Numbered from the stretch's first letter, positions 53,067-62,501 are shown. The stretch is 64,000 nucleotides of DNA from Nitratiruptor sp. SB155-2 (GCF_000010325.1 NC_009662.1:62001-126000), one strand, 5' to 3'. The notes: a model not told the origin generated them from the letters alone. Numbers and translations are program-made.

Positions 53067-54750
53067 CTTTGAGTACTGCACCGTTAGCCGCATTTGTTAC
53101 AAGGCTTCGATATTGTCTGAGCCATCTTCCTTTGATATCTTTTACTTTTGGTTTGAAGTTTTTACGGCGCTCTTCAAGCTCTTCATCGCTTAATTTCACC
53201 TCCAATGTATAGGTGTCCACATTGATGTAGATCTCATCTCCATCTTGCAAAAGTCCTATCACACCGCCTTCGGCAGCTTCCGGACTCACGTGGCCGATAC
53301 TAGCCCCTCTTGTTGCTCCGCTAAATCGCCCATCGGTAATGAGTGCAACTTTGTCGCCAAGATTCATTCCTGCGATCAGACTCGTAGGTGCAAGCATCTC
53401 TTGCATACCGGGCCCACCTTTTGGACCCTCGTAGCGGATTACTACCACATGCCCTGGTTTTACTTTTCCACCCAGTATCCCGTCGATTGCTTCTTGCTGG
53501 CTGTCAAAGCAGATGGCCTTTCCTGTAAACTCTCTCATATTTGGATCGATTCCAGCTGTTTTGACAACAGCTCCTTCTTCAGCCAGATTTCCAAAAAGGA
53601 TGGCAAGCCCTCCAACTTCGCTATATGGTTTATCGATAGGATGAATGATAGAGGTATCGATCACTTCTGCATCTTTGATGCGATCCCCTATCGTTCCACC
53701 CTCAATGACCGGATTGTCCAGGTAAAGAACCGTATCGCTTCGTTTGCTTGCCTCTTTCATCACGGCACTCACGCCACCGGCTTTGTTGATATCTTCCATA
53801 TGTACCGTTTGCAGGCTTGGAGAGATTTTTGCGATATGCGCTACATGTTTGCTGATTTCATTGAGTTTTGATAGAGGAAAATCGACCCCGGCCTCTTTGG
53901 AAATTGCCATCATATGAAGCACAGTATTGGTGCTTCCGCCCATTGCCATATCCACGACAAAGGCGTTGTGGATCGCTTTTTCGTTGAGAATATTCCTTAT
54001 TTTGTACTCTTGGGTGAGTTTTTCGTCCTTTGCGATCTCACAGATCCTTCGTGCCGCTTTTCGCAAAAGCTCTTCTCGCTCAGGAGTCAAAGCCAAAATG
54101 GTTCCATTGCCCTTCAAAGCGATTCCCATCGCTTCCATCAAAGTATTCATCGAGTTTGCGGTAAACATTCCTGAACAGCTTCCACCACTTGGACACGCTT
54201 CACACTCAATCTGGTAAAGCTCTTCTTCACTCATCTCTCCTTTTGCAACTTTGCCTACCGCTTCAAAGGCCGTAGCCAAATCGATCGGGGTTCCATCTGA
54301 TAATTTTCCGGCTTTCATTGGACCGCCGCTCACAAAAATAGTAGGTACATTAACCCTCAGTGCTCCCATGATCATACCAGGAGTGATCTTGTCACAGTTT
54401 GGAATACAGATAAGTGCATCGAGCTTATGGGCATTCATAACGGTTTCTATGGAGTTGGCGATGATCTCACGGCTCGGAAGCGAATAGAGCATCCCGTCAT
54501 GCCCCATGGCGATGCCATCATCAACACCGATAGTATTGAATTCAAATGGTACACATCCACATTTTCGTATCTCATCTTTGATGATGGCAGCATATTTGTT
54601 TAAGAAGAAGTGGCCCGGAATAATCTCGATAAACGAGTTGGCTACGCCAATAAAGGGTTTTTCAAAATCTTCATCCTTCAATCCTGTCGCTCGAAGAAGA
54701 CTTCTATGGGGTGCACGTTGAAACCCCTTTTTTATCTCATCACTTCGCAT
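53056..54750 (-). CDS. ilvD: Dihydroxy-acid dehydratase
   Basis: A 564-residue IlvD with Fe-S ligands in [11 protein letters not shown] and [20 protein letters not shown], and motifs [12 protein letters not shown] and [14 protein letters not shown]. It makes 2-keto acids for valine, isoleucine and leucine. Length is standard. It overlaps rsgA downstream, and the tRNA cluster begins 85 bases beyond its start. Confidence 0.96.
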   Translation of the reverse strand: MRSDEIKKGFQRAPHRSLLRATGLKDEDFEKPFIGVANSFIEIIPGHFFLNKYAAIIKDEIRKCGCVPFEFNTIGVDDGIAMGHDGMLYSLPSREIIANSIETVMNAHKLDALICIPNCDKITPGMIMGALRVNVPTIFVSGGPMKAGKLSDGTPIDLATAFEAVGKVAKGEMSEEELYQIECEACPSGGSCSGMFTANSMNTLMEAMGIALKGNGTILALTPEREELLRKAARRICEIAKDEKLTQEYKIRNILNEKAIHNAFVVDMAMGGSTNTVLHMMAISKEAGVDFPLSKLNEISKHVAHIAKISPSLQTVHMEDINKAGGVSAVMKEASKRSDTVLYLDNPVIEGGTIGDRIKDAEVIDTSIIHPIDKPYSEVGGLAILFGNLAEEGAVVKTAGIDPNMREFTGKAICFDSQQEAIDGILGGKVKPGHVVVIRYEGPKGGPGMQEMLAPTSLIAGMNLGDKVALITDGRFSGATRGASIGHVSPEAAEGGVIGLLQDGDEIYINVDTYTLEVKLSDEELEERRKNFKPKVKDIKGRWLRQYRSLVTNAANGAVLKDEC

Positions 54751-54811
54751 TGTTTCTCCTAGTTTTTGTCAAATTATATCCCAAAAAAGTTTACAAAGAA
54801 AAAAAATATGC

Positions 54812-54817
54812 TATAAT
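54812..54817 (+). promoter_or_regulatory. -10 box of the tRNA cluster
   Basis: TATAAT, 17 bases before tRNA-Gly; no obvious -35 box. It may drive the whole Gly-Leu-Cys-Ser-Ser-SRP RNA run. Confidence 0.55.
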
Positions 54818-54834
54818 TGCAATCCAAAATTTAT

Positions 54835-54910
<76 letters not shown>

Positions 54911-54958
54911 GTGAACCATAATTTTTGAAGACAAAAATTATTATAAGGTACCCCGTCA

Positions 54959-55051
54959 AATCGGTGCAAGTATGCACATCGATTTGCCCAAAAAATCGCC
55001 AAACGACAAGCAGTTGTCGTTTTAAATTGCTAAAGCAATTTGCGATTTTTT
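54959..55051 (+). repeat. Branched hairpin cluster between tRNA-Gly and tRNA-Leu
   Basis: Three nested or tandem hairpins: ATCG-GTGC loop GCAC-AT-CGAT (about 54961-54984); an outer 10-bp stem AAAAAATCGC (54990-54999) with GCGATTTTTT (55042-55051) that encloses two perfect hairpins, AAACGACAA-GCAG-TTGTCGTTT (55001-55022) and AAATTGC-TAAA-GCAATTT (55024-55041). The outer stem ends exactly at the first base of tRNA-Leu. Confidence 0.7.
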
Positions 55052-55139
55052 GCCCGGGTGGCGGAATTGGTAGACGCAAGGGACTTAAAATCCCTCGGAG
55101 GTTTTCTCCGTGCCGGTTCAAGTCCGGCCTCGGGCACCA
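55052..55139 (+). tRNA. tRNA-Leu (UAA)
   Basis: Long variable arm tRNA: acceptor GCCCGGG with CTCGGGC (one G-U pair), anticodon loop CTTAAAA gives TAA, variable arm CGGAGGTTTTCTCCG, T-arm GCCGG-TTCAAGT-CCGGC, CCA encoded. Confidence 0.95.
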
Positions 55140-55151
55140 CAGCCCGGATAT

Positions 55152-55226
55152 GGCGCCATAGCCAAGTGGCTAAGGCAGGAGCCTGCAAAGCTCTGATCCC
55201 CGGTTCGAATCCGGGTGGCGCCTCCA
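55152..55226 (+). tRNA. tRNA-Cys (GCA)
   Basis: Acceptor GGCGCCA with TGGCGCC; anticodon loop CTGCAAA gives GCA; T-arm CCCGG-TTCGAAT-CCGGG; CCA encoded. Confidence 0.95.
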
Positions 55227-55240
55227 CATACGCTACCTCT

Positions 55241-55332
55241 GGGGAGGTGGCAGAGCTGGTTGAATGCACCGGTCTTGAAAACCGGCGTAGGTGATGAGCC
55301 TACCGTGGGTTCGAATCCCACCCTCCCCGCCA
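55241..55332 (+). tRNA. tRNA-Ser (UGA)
   Basis: Acceptor GGGGAGG with CCTCCCC; anticodon loop CTTGAAA gives TGA; long variable arm GTAGGTGATGAGCCTAC; CCA encoded. Confidence 0.95.
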
Positions 55333-55378
55333 CGATACTTTTCGTACTCCGAAAGTTCTTTTAGAGTGCTAAGAGTAT

Positions 55379-55469
55379 GGGGAGATGGCCGAGCGGTCGA
55401 AGGCGCACGCCTGGAACGCGTGTAGGGGTTAACAGCCCCTCGAGGGTTCGAATCCCTCTCTCTCCGCCA
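55379..55469 (+). tRNA. tRNA-Ser (GGA)
   Basis: Acceptor GGGGAGA with TCTCTCC (one G-U pair); anticodon loop CTGGAAC gives GGA; long variable arm AGGGGTTAACAGCCCCT; CCA encoded. Confidence 0.95.
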
Positions 55470-55473
55470 GAAT

Positions 55474-55509
55474 GGAGCACTCAGAAGAGGATCCTCTTTT
55501 GAATGCTCC
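55474..55509 (+). terminator. Long hairpin between tRNA-Ser and SRP RNA
   Basis: GGAGCA-C-TCA-G-AAGAG-GATC-CTCTT-T-TGA-A-TGCTCC: about 14 pairs plus one G-U, closing on a GATC loop. It may be a processing or termination element; it contains AAGAGGATCCTCTT, a 14-base palindrome. Confidence 0.5.
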
Positions 55510-55609
55510 GTTCAGACCCGTGCAACGGGCTTTCGCGGCAAAGCTTCAGGGCGGGAACGCAGCAGAGCACCGCGATTGCCCGGGTGCCGCGGGTATCTGG
55601 GCGGAGTCT
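55505..55609 (+). ncRNA. ffs: Signal recognition particle RNA (4.5S-type)
   Basis: The apical SRP domain is plain: TTCAGGGCGGGAACGCAGCAG, i.e. CAGG-GC-GGGAAC-GC-AGCAG with a GGAA tetraloop and the AGCAG asymmetric loop that binds Ffh. The two arms pair: CTCCGTTCAGACCCG with CGGGTATCTGGGCGGAG, and further TCGCGG with CCGCGA. Small bacterial form of about 105 bases. Exact ends are estimated from the pairing. It adjoins tRNA-Ser. Confidence 0.85.
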
Positions 55610-55616
55610 TTTGGTA

Positions 55617-55640
55617 AAATGCTCCAAAAACGGAGCATTT
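55617..55640 (+). promoter_or_regulatory. Hairpin over the phosphoesterase ribosome site
   Basis: AAATGCTCC-AAAAAC-GGAGCATTT, a perfect 9-bp stem directly before the ATG at 55642. Its right arm contains the only Shine-Dalgarno-like GGAG (55632-55635). It may terminate the SRP RNA or hide the ribosome site. Confidence 0.55.
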
Positions 55641-55641
55641 C

Positions 55642-56463
55642 ATGAAAAGACGAGATTTCCTCAAGGCAACATGTACGCTTCCATTTGCAATCCCACTTTT
55701 GGCACAAGAAAATAGAGTACTTCGTTTTTTACATATTACAGATTCCCATATGGACCTTTCTATGCCTCATACTGTCGAAGCTATGGAGCATCTCGTCGAT
55801 GTTGTCAATAGTCGCTTTGCTCATATCGATTTTGTTCTGTTTGGAGGAGACAACTTTAACAATACCGCTTCAGGTGACAAGGATACGAAAGTATTCAAGT
55901 CCATTTTGGATGGATTGAAGACTCCATACTACTGTGTGCGAGGCAATAAAGAGTCCACTCCAAAAGGGGATAATCAAATCGATGCCAAAGCGTTTGCACG
56001 ACTCTTTTTTGATCAAAAAGGGATGAAAGTCTCTGGTAGAGACTGGATGGTTCAGCACAATGGCTATGTCGTCCTGGGGCTGGATAGTACGATAGAACAT
56101 AGTGGAGCTGGAATCTATACGAAAGAGACGATCGCTTTTGCCAAAAAAGCACTTGACTTAGGAAAACCTACCATCATCCTCAATCACCATCCCTACCTCA
56201 ACTACTGGGGTGGAACGGATCCAAAAGATATACACAAATATGTTCTGCAAAATACAAAGGAAGTGCAAGAGAAGCTGTTTAGATATCCAAATCTTGTATT
56301 GACCCTATCGGGACACAAACATATCGACAATGTCAGTCAGATTGGTCATGTTCAGGTTATTGCTACCAGGGCCTTCAAAGCGGCTCAGACCCTGTATAGA
56401 AATCCGATGCGCTATATCGAAATCGATGGCAGTACCGTCACGCAAAAACTGATTACGACCTGA
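55642..56463 (+). CDS. Tat-exported metallophosphoesterase
   Basis: A 273-residue calcineurin-like phosphoesterase. The N-terminus has a twin-arginine signal (MKRRDFLKATCTLPF). Metal ligands are in HITDSHMD, FGGDNFNN, RGNKES, LNHHPYL and SGHKHIDN. It should act in the periplasm on an unknown phosphoester; metal cofactors are loaded in the cytoplasm, which fits Tat export. It converges with the hydroxyacid dehydrogenase, overlapping by 11 bp. Confidence 0.87.
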   Translation: MKRRDFLKATCTLPFAIPLLAQENRVLRFLHITDSHMDLSMPHTVEAMEHLVDVVNSRFAHIDFVLFGGDNFNNTASGDKDTKVFKSILDGLKTPYYCVRGNKESTPKGDNQIDAKAFARLFFDQKGMKVSGRDWMVQHNGYVVLGLDSTIEHSGAGIYTKETIAFAKKALDLGKPTIILNHHPYLNYWGGTDPKDIHKYVLQNTKEVQEKLFRYPNLVLTLSGHKHIDNVSQIGHVQVIATRAFKAAQTLYRNPMRYIEIDGSTVTQKLITT

Positions 56464-57382
56464 GAAAATTTTCTATATTTTCTATAATCGAGGCAAAAAG
56501 TCTCTCTCTTGCTTCAATGCTAGTCCATGCGATATGGGGAGTGATGAGAAGCCGGTCTTTGTTTTTTACTTTCAAAAGTGGTGAATCTTTCGGTAACGGC
56601 TCTTTTTGGGTCACATCGAGTCCCACGTAGATCTCTTTTTGATCAATAGTTTCGGCTAGATCCACCTCATCGATGATACCGCCTCTTCCAAGATTCAACA
56701 GCACTGCCTTGACCTGCAGTTTTTGAAGCTGCTCTTTTTTGATAAGACCTTTTGTGTGTTCATTGAGTGGAGCATGGATAGAGATGATATCGCTGGTACA
56801 AAGTAGGGTATCGAGGTCGAGATGCTTGAAAGGTTGATCAAGATTGCTTCCACTGGTAGAGTAATAGACCACATCGCATCCAAAACTTTGTACTACTTCG
56901 GCAACCCGTTTACCGATAGCCCCCATTCCTACGATACCCCAACGCTTGCCAAAAATTTCAAAAAATGGCCTGTCGATACAGGTAAAAAGTCCCGACTCAC
57001 TCCATTTTCCGCTTTTCACATACTCGTCGTAATAGCGCATCTGCTCTATGAGGTAAAAGGCCATGGCAAAGGTGTGTTGCACAACGCTTTCAGTAGAATA
57101 TCCTACAACGTTTTTGACTTCTATATTCTTTTCTTTGGCATACTCAAGGTCCACATTGTTCATCCCTGTTGCGGCGATGCAGATAAGCTTGAGATTGTCC
57201 GCATGATCCATAGCCTCTTTGTCTATTACCACTTTGTTGGTTATGATGATATCGGCATCTTTGATTCTTTGCAGTTTTTCATTCTCATTTGTAGTAGGAT
57301 AGACATCAACTTTACCAAATCGGTTCAATAAAGAAAAATCCACATCTCCTAACGTTGCTGCATCCAAAACGACTATTTTCAT
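56453..57382 (-). CDS. D-2-hydroxyacid dehydrogenase, HprA-like
   Basis: A 309-residue NAD-dependent enzyme: nucleotide motif VGMGAIGKRVAEVVQ, catalytic Arg in LNLGRGGIIDEVDLAE, Glu in DVTQKEPLPKDSPL and His in LITPHIAWTS. Likely glycerate dehydrogenase (hydroxypyruvate reductase), but the exact 2-hydroxyacid is uncertain. It directly follows the second yjbQ gene by one base. Confidence 0.87.
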   Translation of the reverse strand: MKIVVLDAATLGDVDFSLLNRFGKVDVYPTTNENEKLQRIKDADIIITNKVVIDKEAMDHADNLKLICIAATGMNNVDLEYAKEKNIEVKNVVGYSTESVVQHTFAMAFYLIEQMRYYDEYVKSGKWSESGLFTCIDRPFFEIFGKRWGIVGMGAIGKRVAEVVQSFGCDVVYYSTSGSNLDQPFKHLDLDTLLCTSDIISIHAPLNEHTKGLIKKEQLQKLQVKAVLLNLGRGGIIDEVDLAETIDQKEIYVGLDVTQKEPLPKDSPLLKVKNKDRLLITPHIAWTSIEARERLFASIIENIENFLRS

Positions 57383-57802
57383 CTACTCTCCTATGATTGT
57401 TGCATATACCTTTCTGTTTCCGGCAAAGTCCCTGTGTTCACAGAGGTAGATTCCCTGCCAAGTGCCAAGGACCATTCTCCCATCAGTTACAGGAATCGTC
57501 AAGGCATTGCCGTACAGGCTGCTTTTGATATGGGCCGGCATATCTTCACTGCCTTCTAAAATGTGCGTGTAATAGGGCTCGTTTTCCGGAACGAGTCGAT
57601 CGGTGAACTGTAAAAAGTCTCTTCGAACACTCGGATCGGCGTTTTCATTGATGGTGAGGCTTGCACTGGTGTGCATCAAAAAGAGGTGCAAAAGTCCGGC
57701 TTGGATATCTTGTAGATCCAAAGCTTCGACAATTTCATTTGTCACAAGATGGAATCCTCGTGATCGTGCTTTCAAGGTGATGAGTTTTTGAATGATTTTC
57801 AC
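57383..57802 (-). CDS. YjbQ/UPF0047 family protein (second copy)
   Basis: A 139-residue YjbQ protein with [36 protein letters not shown] and [15 protein letters not shown]. It is diverged from the copy at 1150-1545 (about one third of aligned positions by eye), so these look like two old lineages rather than a recent duplication. Coupled to purT by a 4-bp overlap. Confidence 0.85.
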   Translation of the reverse strand: MKIIQKLITLKARSRGFHLVTNEIVEALDLQDIQAGLLHLFLMHTSASLTINENADPSVRRDFLQFTDRLVPENEPYYTHILEGSEDMPAHIKSSLYGNALTIPVTDGRMVLGTWQGIYLCEHRDFAGNRKVYATIIGE

Positions 57803-58965
57803 TGGTCGCTCACTTTCGCAATAAGTTCGTTTGCTTTTTGTAGAGCCTGTTCGGCAGTTTCAGCCAAGGTCAAGACAACGGCCATACGTCTTCCTTCATG
57901 GGACTCAGGTTTTCCAAAAACGCGCAAGAAGCTCTCTTGATCAAATACAGACTCATCCGCTTCGATAACGGGAGTGAAGCTCTCATGTTTCGCTTTATAG
58001 GCAGCACTGGCTCCAGGTGTGTAAAAGGTAAATCCAAGCCCAAGACCCAAAACGGCTCGAACATGCAAAGCAAATTCGCTCTGGCTTTGGGTAATCATCG
58101 TAACCATTCCCGTATCGTGAGGACGCGGAGAGACTTCACTGAAATAGACCTCATCCCCTTTGACAAAAAGCTCAACGCCGAAAATCCCTCGTCCGCCAAG
58201 TCCATCGGTGATCGTTTTGGCTATCTCTTTTGCTTTTTGCAGCGCCGTTTCGCTCATCTGCATAGGCTGCCAGCTAAAGATGTAGTCTCCATCTTTTTGA
58301 ATGTGTCCAATAGGTGGACAAAAAACCGTTCCCGTTTCGTTTCGTGCTGTCAAAAGGGTAATCTCATAATCGAAATCGATAAACTCTTCGACGATCAGTT
58401 CACTTGCATCACCTCTTGCTTCTTTTGCAATCTCCCACGATCTTTCCAGATCTGCTTCATTTCGAGCGATACTTTGCCCGTGCCCGGAGGAACTCATCAC
58501 CGGTTTAATAACGCAAGGAAAACCAAGAGTACGTGCTGCTTCTTGAAGCCCTTCAAAGCTGGATACGAATCGATATTGGCTTGTTTTGAGGCCAAGTTCT
58601 TCGGCGGCAAATTTTCGGATATTTTTTCGATTCATCGTTTTGTTGACCGCTTCTGCATTTGGAATGACGCGAAACCCCCGTTCTTCGGCTTCAAAAAGAG
58701 CTTCTATATTGATAGCTTCGATCTCTGGAAGGATATAATCCGGTTTCTCTCGAAAAATCACTTCCAAAACCTGCTCTTTGCTTTTCATATCGATGACATA
58801 GCTTCTGTGTGCTACCAAATGAGCCGGTGCGTTTGGGTATCTATCTACCGCTACAACTTCTATTCCCAGTCGCTGCGCTTCGATTGCAACCTCTTTCCCA
58901 AGTTCACCACTGCCAAGGAGCAGAAATTTTATGGAATTGGATTTAAGTGGAGCTGGAAACTGCAT
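57799..58965 (-). CDS. purT: Formate-dependent GAR transformylase
   Basis: A 388-residue ATP-grasp enzyme: [52 protein letters not shown] and [14 protein letters not shown]. PurT makes formyl-GAR with formate and ATP instead of formyl-folate. Together with purM it shows purine synthesis. It overlaps the hypothetical gene upstream by 23 bp and the yjbQ start by 4 bp. Confidence 0.94.
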   Translation of the reverse strand: MQFPAPLKSNSIKFLLLGSGELGKEVAIEAQRLGIEVVAVDRYPNAPAHLVAHRSYVIDMKSKEQVLEVIFREKPDYILPEIEAINIEALFEAEERGFRVIPNAEAVNKTMNRKNIRKFAAEELGLKTSQYRFVSSFEGLQEAARTLGFPCVIKPVMSSSGHGQSIARNEADLERSWEIAKEARGDASELIVEEFIDFDYEITLLTARNETGTVFCPPIGHIQKDGDYIFSWQPMQMSETALQKAKEIAKTITDGLGGRGIFGVELFVKGDEVYFSEVSPRPHDTGMVTMITQSQSEFALHVRAVLGLGLGFTFYTPGASAAYKAKHESFTPVIEADESVFDQESFLRVFGKPESHEGRRMAVVLTLAETAEQALQKANELIAKVSDQ

Positions 58966-59419
58966 AGGACCCCTTTTTTTGACAAATTATAACTTTTTTT
59001 GGATTATGTTCTGAAGAAGGTATAGGAATTTGTTGATAGTTCCTGTTTTTTTTATCCTGCAAAAGATCATCCAATGAGATTTTCAAAGGAAAAGATGTGA
59101 TCATTTTTGCATCATCCAAAAATATCACTACCCATCTATCTTTTACAAAAAAGATTTTATCTCTCATATTGGGATTTCGCCCTTTGAGGTAGTAGATGAC
59201 ATTGGGTTTGCAAAGGGTTTGAATCGTTTTTTGAAAATAGTCTGCACGATTTTTTACATCTTCACGTTTGAGCCTTTTTTTGAGATGCTTTAAAAAATCT
59301 TTTTGGCTGACCCTGAGGCGTACAAAACTGTTTTGGTTGATTTTTCTCATTATTTGGATGATCTTTTTATCAATTTCCTCAAAATGGTGATAAATCTGGA
59401 GGTAATTTCTTACTTGCAT
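58943..59419 (-). CDS. Unknown soluble protein
   Basis: A 158-residue basic protein, unrecognised. The N-terminal half is helical ([33 protein letters not shown]); the C-terminal half has strands [23 protein letters not shown] that look like a small nuclease-like or barnase-type fold, though no active site is certain. It lies between purT and a methyltransferase gene, overlapping both, so all are one transcript. Confidence 0.5.
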   Translation of the reverse strand: MQVRNYLQIYHHFEEIDKKIIQIMRKINQNSFVRLRVSQKDFLKHLKKRLKREDVKNRADYFQKTIQTLCKPNVIYYLKGRNPNMRDKIFFVKDRWVVIFLDDAKMITSFPLKISLDDLLQDKKNRNYQQIPIPSSEHNPKKVIICQKKGSYAVSSST

Positions 59420-60063
59420 TTTTTCGCCTTCAAAAGCCGCACATATCCTTGAAAGTAGAAATGTTCTTCAAGGTCGCAAAAACCAAAGTGTTCCAGCATC
59501 TTCTTAGTATCGCGATTGATAAAATCTTCGGCCAATGGGCACTCCACTTTTCTTATTGCAAATCGAACATACCAAGGAGCTTTGTCCACATCGAAATTAG
59601 CGTAATCTAAAATGGCAAAAATTCCTCCCGGCTTCAAAGCGTTGTAGGCATTTTGGATGATTGTTTCTCTTTTTTCCTGGATAAAGCCGTGGAGTACGAA
59701 AGAGATAAATGCCACATCAAATTGGTTGTGATAGGGAAGTGGTTCGTCAATACGTATATTTTGCAGTTTTATGTTTGGATGCGAGGAGCTCTTTTTTTGA
59801 AACTGCTCTTGCATCTCCTCGCCGATTTCCAGTCCAACAATTGCTCCATTTTGGCCGATGTACTCGCTCATCAGAAGCGCATTTCTCCCAGTTCCAGCCC
59901 CCATGTCAAGAATCTTTTGGCCCGGTTTAAGGTCCAGATCTTTGATCACTTTTCGTATGAAAAAAGGGTAGTATCCCAAAGTGATGAGATCCATGAGCCT
60001 GTCATAATATTTTGCTTCCCATCCTTTTACTTCCACTTTGCTCATATCCTGCGTTAGTTTCAA
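59410..60063 (-). CDS. Class I SAM-dependent methyltransferase, UbiE-like
   Basis: A 217-residue methyltransferase: SAM motif ILDMGAGTGRNALLMSEY, acidic GLEIGEEM and FDVAFISFVLHGFI. It resembles the UbiE/Methyltransf_11 group; substrate unknown. Start: TTG at 60063 after AAAAGGAG, because the -10 box TATAAT (60090 to 60085) puts the transcript start downstream of any earlier candidate. The ATG at 60162 that lengthens the frame lies beyond this promoter. Confidence 0.78.
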   Translation of the reverse strand: MKLTQDMSKVEVKGWEAKYYDRLMDLITLGYYPFFIRKVIKDLDLKPGQKILDMGAGTGRNALLMSEYIGQNGAIVGLEIGEEMQEQFQKKSSSHPNIKLQNIRIDEPLPYHNQFDVAFISFVLHGFIQEKRETIIQNAYNALKPGGIFAILDYANFDVDKAPWYVRFAIRKVECPLAEDFINRDTKKMLEHFGFCDLEEHFYFQGYVRLLKAKKCK

Positions 60064-60084
60064 TGTGACTCCTTTTCTAGGGAT

Positions 60085-60090
60085 ATTATA
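60085..60090 (-). promoter_or_regulatory. -10 box of the methyltransferase-purT unit
   Basis: TATAAT on the minus strand, with an expected start near 60078, 15 bases before the TTG start at 60063. Confidence 0.55.
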
Positions 60091-60142
60091 CGATTTTAAG
60101 TTCAAAGAGGGGATAATAGAAAAAAATTCATAAGGAATTTTT

Positions 60143-62488
60143 ATGAAAAAACTTTTGATCATCTCTCTTTTCAGCCTAGTTATATGGGCAAATAACTGTC
60201 TGGAGTGTCACAAAGGTATAGAAAATATCCGTGATCCTCATAGCGGTATGGCAAAGGCGATTGCCAAAAAGGCGGAAGAAGCCGGATTTACCGATAACAG
60301 CTGTATCGTCTGCCATGGAGGCAATCCAAAAGCTACTACCAAAGAAGAAGCCCACAATGGAACTATCGCTTACTTTTTGGAACATGAGGGTCCAAAAGAG
60401 TTCTATCCAGATCCCGGAAGTGCGTGGATCAATAAAAATACATGCGGGATGTGTCACAAAAAGCAGGTTGCCTCGCAGATGAACAACTTGATGAATACGG
60501 AGCAAGGTAAGATTCAAGGAGCTCTTTGGGGATTTGGATGGAATATACGGGAACACAAGTACGCAAACTATAATCTCACTAATTTGCACAAACGGTTTGG
60601 AACAACCGCCTATCAAAACTATATGCAGCAGCTTACACAAAAAGAGCCCCAGGTTTTTGTAAAAAAGACGATTGAATTGCCTCCGGCACCAACAGCAGAG
60701 GAAGTACAAAAAGATCCGAAACTAGCAGCCATCACCTATCTTCGCCAAGAGTGTCTCAGGTGCCATACGGCAAGCAAAGGCAGAAGCAGAAGAGGCGATT
60801 TTCGAGGAATGGGGTGCAGCAGCTGTCATATTCCATATTCCAATGACGGATTTTATGAAGGAGGCGATCCCACGATTCCCAAAAACGAGCCGGGACATCT
60901 GCTAACCCATCAGATCCAATCGAGCCGTGAAGCAAAAGTACATATTCATGGAGTCACATATAGTGGTATTCCGGTAGAGACCTGCACTACCTGTCACAAC
61001 AGAGGAAAACGGATAGGGGTGAGCTATCAAGGCCTTATGGAGACTGCATACAACCCAACTTACGATAAGCATGGCAATCCTCAGCCAAAACTCCATACAA
61101 AACACTATCTGCATATGAGTGAAGATGTACACTATAAAAAAGGGATGTTGTGCCAGGATTGTCATACCAGTATCGACGTACACGGGGATGGAGCGATTGC
61201 AGGATCCACACTGGGGCCTGTGGAGATCGAGTGTCAAGACTGCCACGGAACAGTCAAACGATATCCCTGGGAGCTTCCTTTGGGCTATTCGGAAGAGTTT
61301 GGAAGAAAGCTTCCCAATAAACCAAGAGGTGTAACAAAGACTCTTGCAGAGTATTTGAAAAAAGGAACATATTACGATCCAAAAGATGGGTATCTGCTCA
61401 GTGCGAGGGGTAATCCTTTGCCAAATGTGGTCAAAGTCGGTGATGAGGTGATTGTGCATCTGGCAAGTGGGAAAGATTTGAGGCTTACACCACTGAAAAA
61501 GCTTGCCAAAGAGCATAAACTCTCACAAGCGGGTGAAGTTGCTATGGGACAGATTGGAAAACATCTTGAGAAGATGGAGTGTTATGCCTGCCACGACACC
61601 TGGGCGCCGCAGTGCTACGGATGCCATGTGAAGGTGGATTACTCCAAGGGCAAAAAGCATGTAGATTGGTTGGCAGTCGCACACGATCACGATATCCACG
61701 GAACCGATGCAGCAAAAAGAAAAACCCTCAAAGAGCACCTGATCGCTGGACAGGTAACAGAAACCAGAAGCTATCTAAGATGGGAAGATCCTATTTTGGT
61801 ACAAAATGGAGAGGGGCGAATCGCCCCGGCGATTCCTGGATGCCAAACAACGGTTACGGTTATAGGAAAAGATGGCAAAGCGATAGTACAAAACCATATC
61901 TTTACCGGAACCGATAACGGCAAAGATGTTTTAGCTATCGATATGGCCCCCGTACATTCCCATACGGTACAAAAAGAGGCAAGAAGCTGTGAGAGTTGTC
62001 ACAACAATCCAAAAACGATGGGATACGGCATAGGAGGAGGAAAGCTTGTTGCAAGCCCCGGAGATACGTTGATAATTGATCTTATGACAGCCGATGGGAA
62101 AGTGATACCTAAAAAGATAACCATCCAAAAACCGGGAGTCGATGGGCTTACCTTTGATTGGAGCCGTATCATCGATGAGAATGCAACGCAGCTTGTAACC
62201 GTTGGACATCACTGGAGCCTGTCCAGAGCTCTCAACCAAAAAGAGCTTGACAAGCTCGATCGCAGAGGAGTCTGTATAAGCTGCCACAAAACGATGCCAG
62301 ATCGAGACTTGGCAGTCAGTTTAATGGTGCATGTGGCACAAGCGGCAAATGTAAAGATAGATAACGATATGCACAAAACCATTTTGCATAAAAACTTGCT
62401 GCTTAGTGCCTGGGTTCAAATCGTTGGGGGAATTTTATTGGTATTGGGAGTATTGTACTGGCTTGTTAGAAGAAACAAAAAATCCTAA
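60143..62488 (+). CDS. Twelve-heme membrane-anchored cytochrome c
   Basis: A 781-residue protein with a signal peptide (MKKLLIISLFSLVIWA), twelve CXXCH heme sites (CLECH, CIVCH, CGMCH, CLRCH, CSSCH, CTTCH, CQDCH twice, CYACH, CYGCH, CESCH, CISCH) and a C-terminal helix (AWVQIVGGILLVLGVLYWLV) with a basic cytoplasmic tail. The body lies in the periplasm. It does not match the octaheme hydroxylamine or nitrite reductase patterns that I know; an electron carrier or terminal reductase for a nitrogen or sulfur compound are both possible. No partner gene is adjacent. Confidence 0.85.
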   Translation: MKKLLIISLFSLVIWANNCLECHKGIENIRDPHSGMAKAIAKKAEEAGFTDNSCIVCHGGNPKATTKEEAHNGTIAYFLEHEGPKEFYPDPGSAWINKNTCGMCHKKQVASQMNNLMNTEQGKIQGALWGFGWNIREHKYANYNLTNLHKRFGTTAYQNYMQQLTQKEPQVFVKKTIELPPAPTAEEVQKDPKLAAITYLRQECLRCHTASKGRSRRGDFRGMGCSSCHIPYSNDGFYEGGDPTIPKNEPGHLLTHQIQSSREAKVHIHGVTYSGIPVETCTTCHNRGKRIGVSYQGLMETAYNPTYDKHGNPQPKLHTKHYLHMSEDVHYKKGMLCQDCHTSIDVHGDGAIAGSTLGPVEIECQDCHGTVKRYPWELPLGYSEEFGRKLPNKPRGVTKTLAEYLKKGTYYDPKDGYLLSARGNPLPNVVKVGDEVIVHLASGKDLRLTPLKKLAKEHKLSQAGEVAMGQIGKHLEKMECYACHDTWAPQCYGCHVKVDYSKGKKHVDWLAVAHDHDIHGTDAAKRKTLKEHLIAGQVTETRSYLRWEDPILVQNGEGRIAPAIPGCQTTVTVIGKDGKAIVQNHIFTGTDNGKDVLAIDMAPVHSHTVQKEARSCESCHNNPKTMGYGIGGGKLVASPGDTLIIDLMTADGKVIPKKITIQKPGVDGLTFDWSRIIDENATQLVTVGHHWSLSRALNQKELDKLDRRGVCISCHKTMPDRDLAVSLMVHVAQAANVKIDNDMHKTILHKNLLLSAWVQIVGGILLVLGVLYWLVRRNKKS

Positions 62489-62501
62489 TGATGGTTATGT
62501 T

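Noticed and set aside
53245-53871. 208-codon plus-strand frame
   Set aside because: Antisense to ilvD with no family resemblance.
55503-55715. 70-codon plus-strand frame
   Set aside because: It runs through the SRP RNA and into the phosphoesterase gene in another frame.
57898-58992. 364-codon open frame on the plus strand
   Set aside because: It lies wholly antisense to purT, has a Cys/Phe-rich composition unlike real proteins, and no ribosome site.
60064-60162. N-terminal extension of the methyltransferase
   Set aside because: It lies upstream of the -10 box at 60085-60090 and overlaps the divergent cytochrome gene start.
60902-61516. 204-codon minus-strand frame
   Set aside because: Antisense to the multiheme cytochrome and Cys/His/Trp-rich as expected of its complement.
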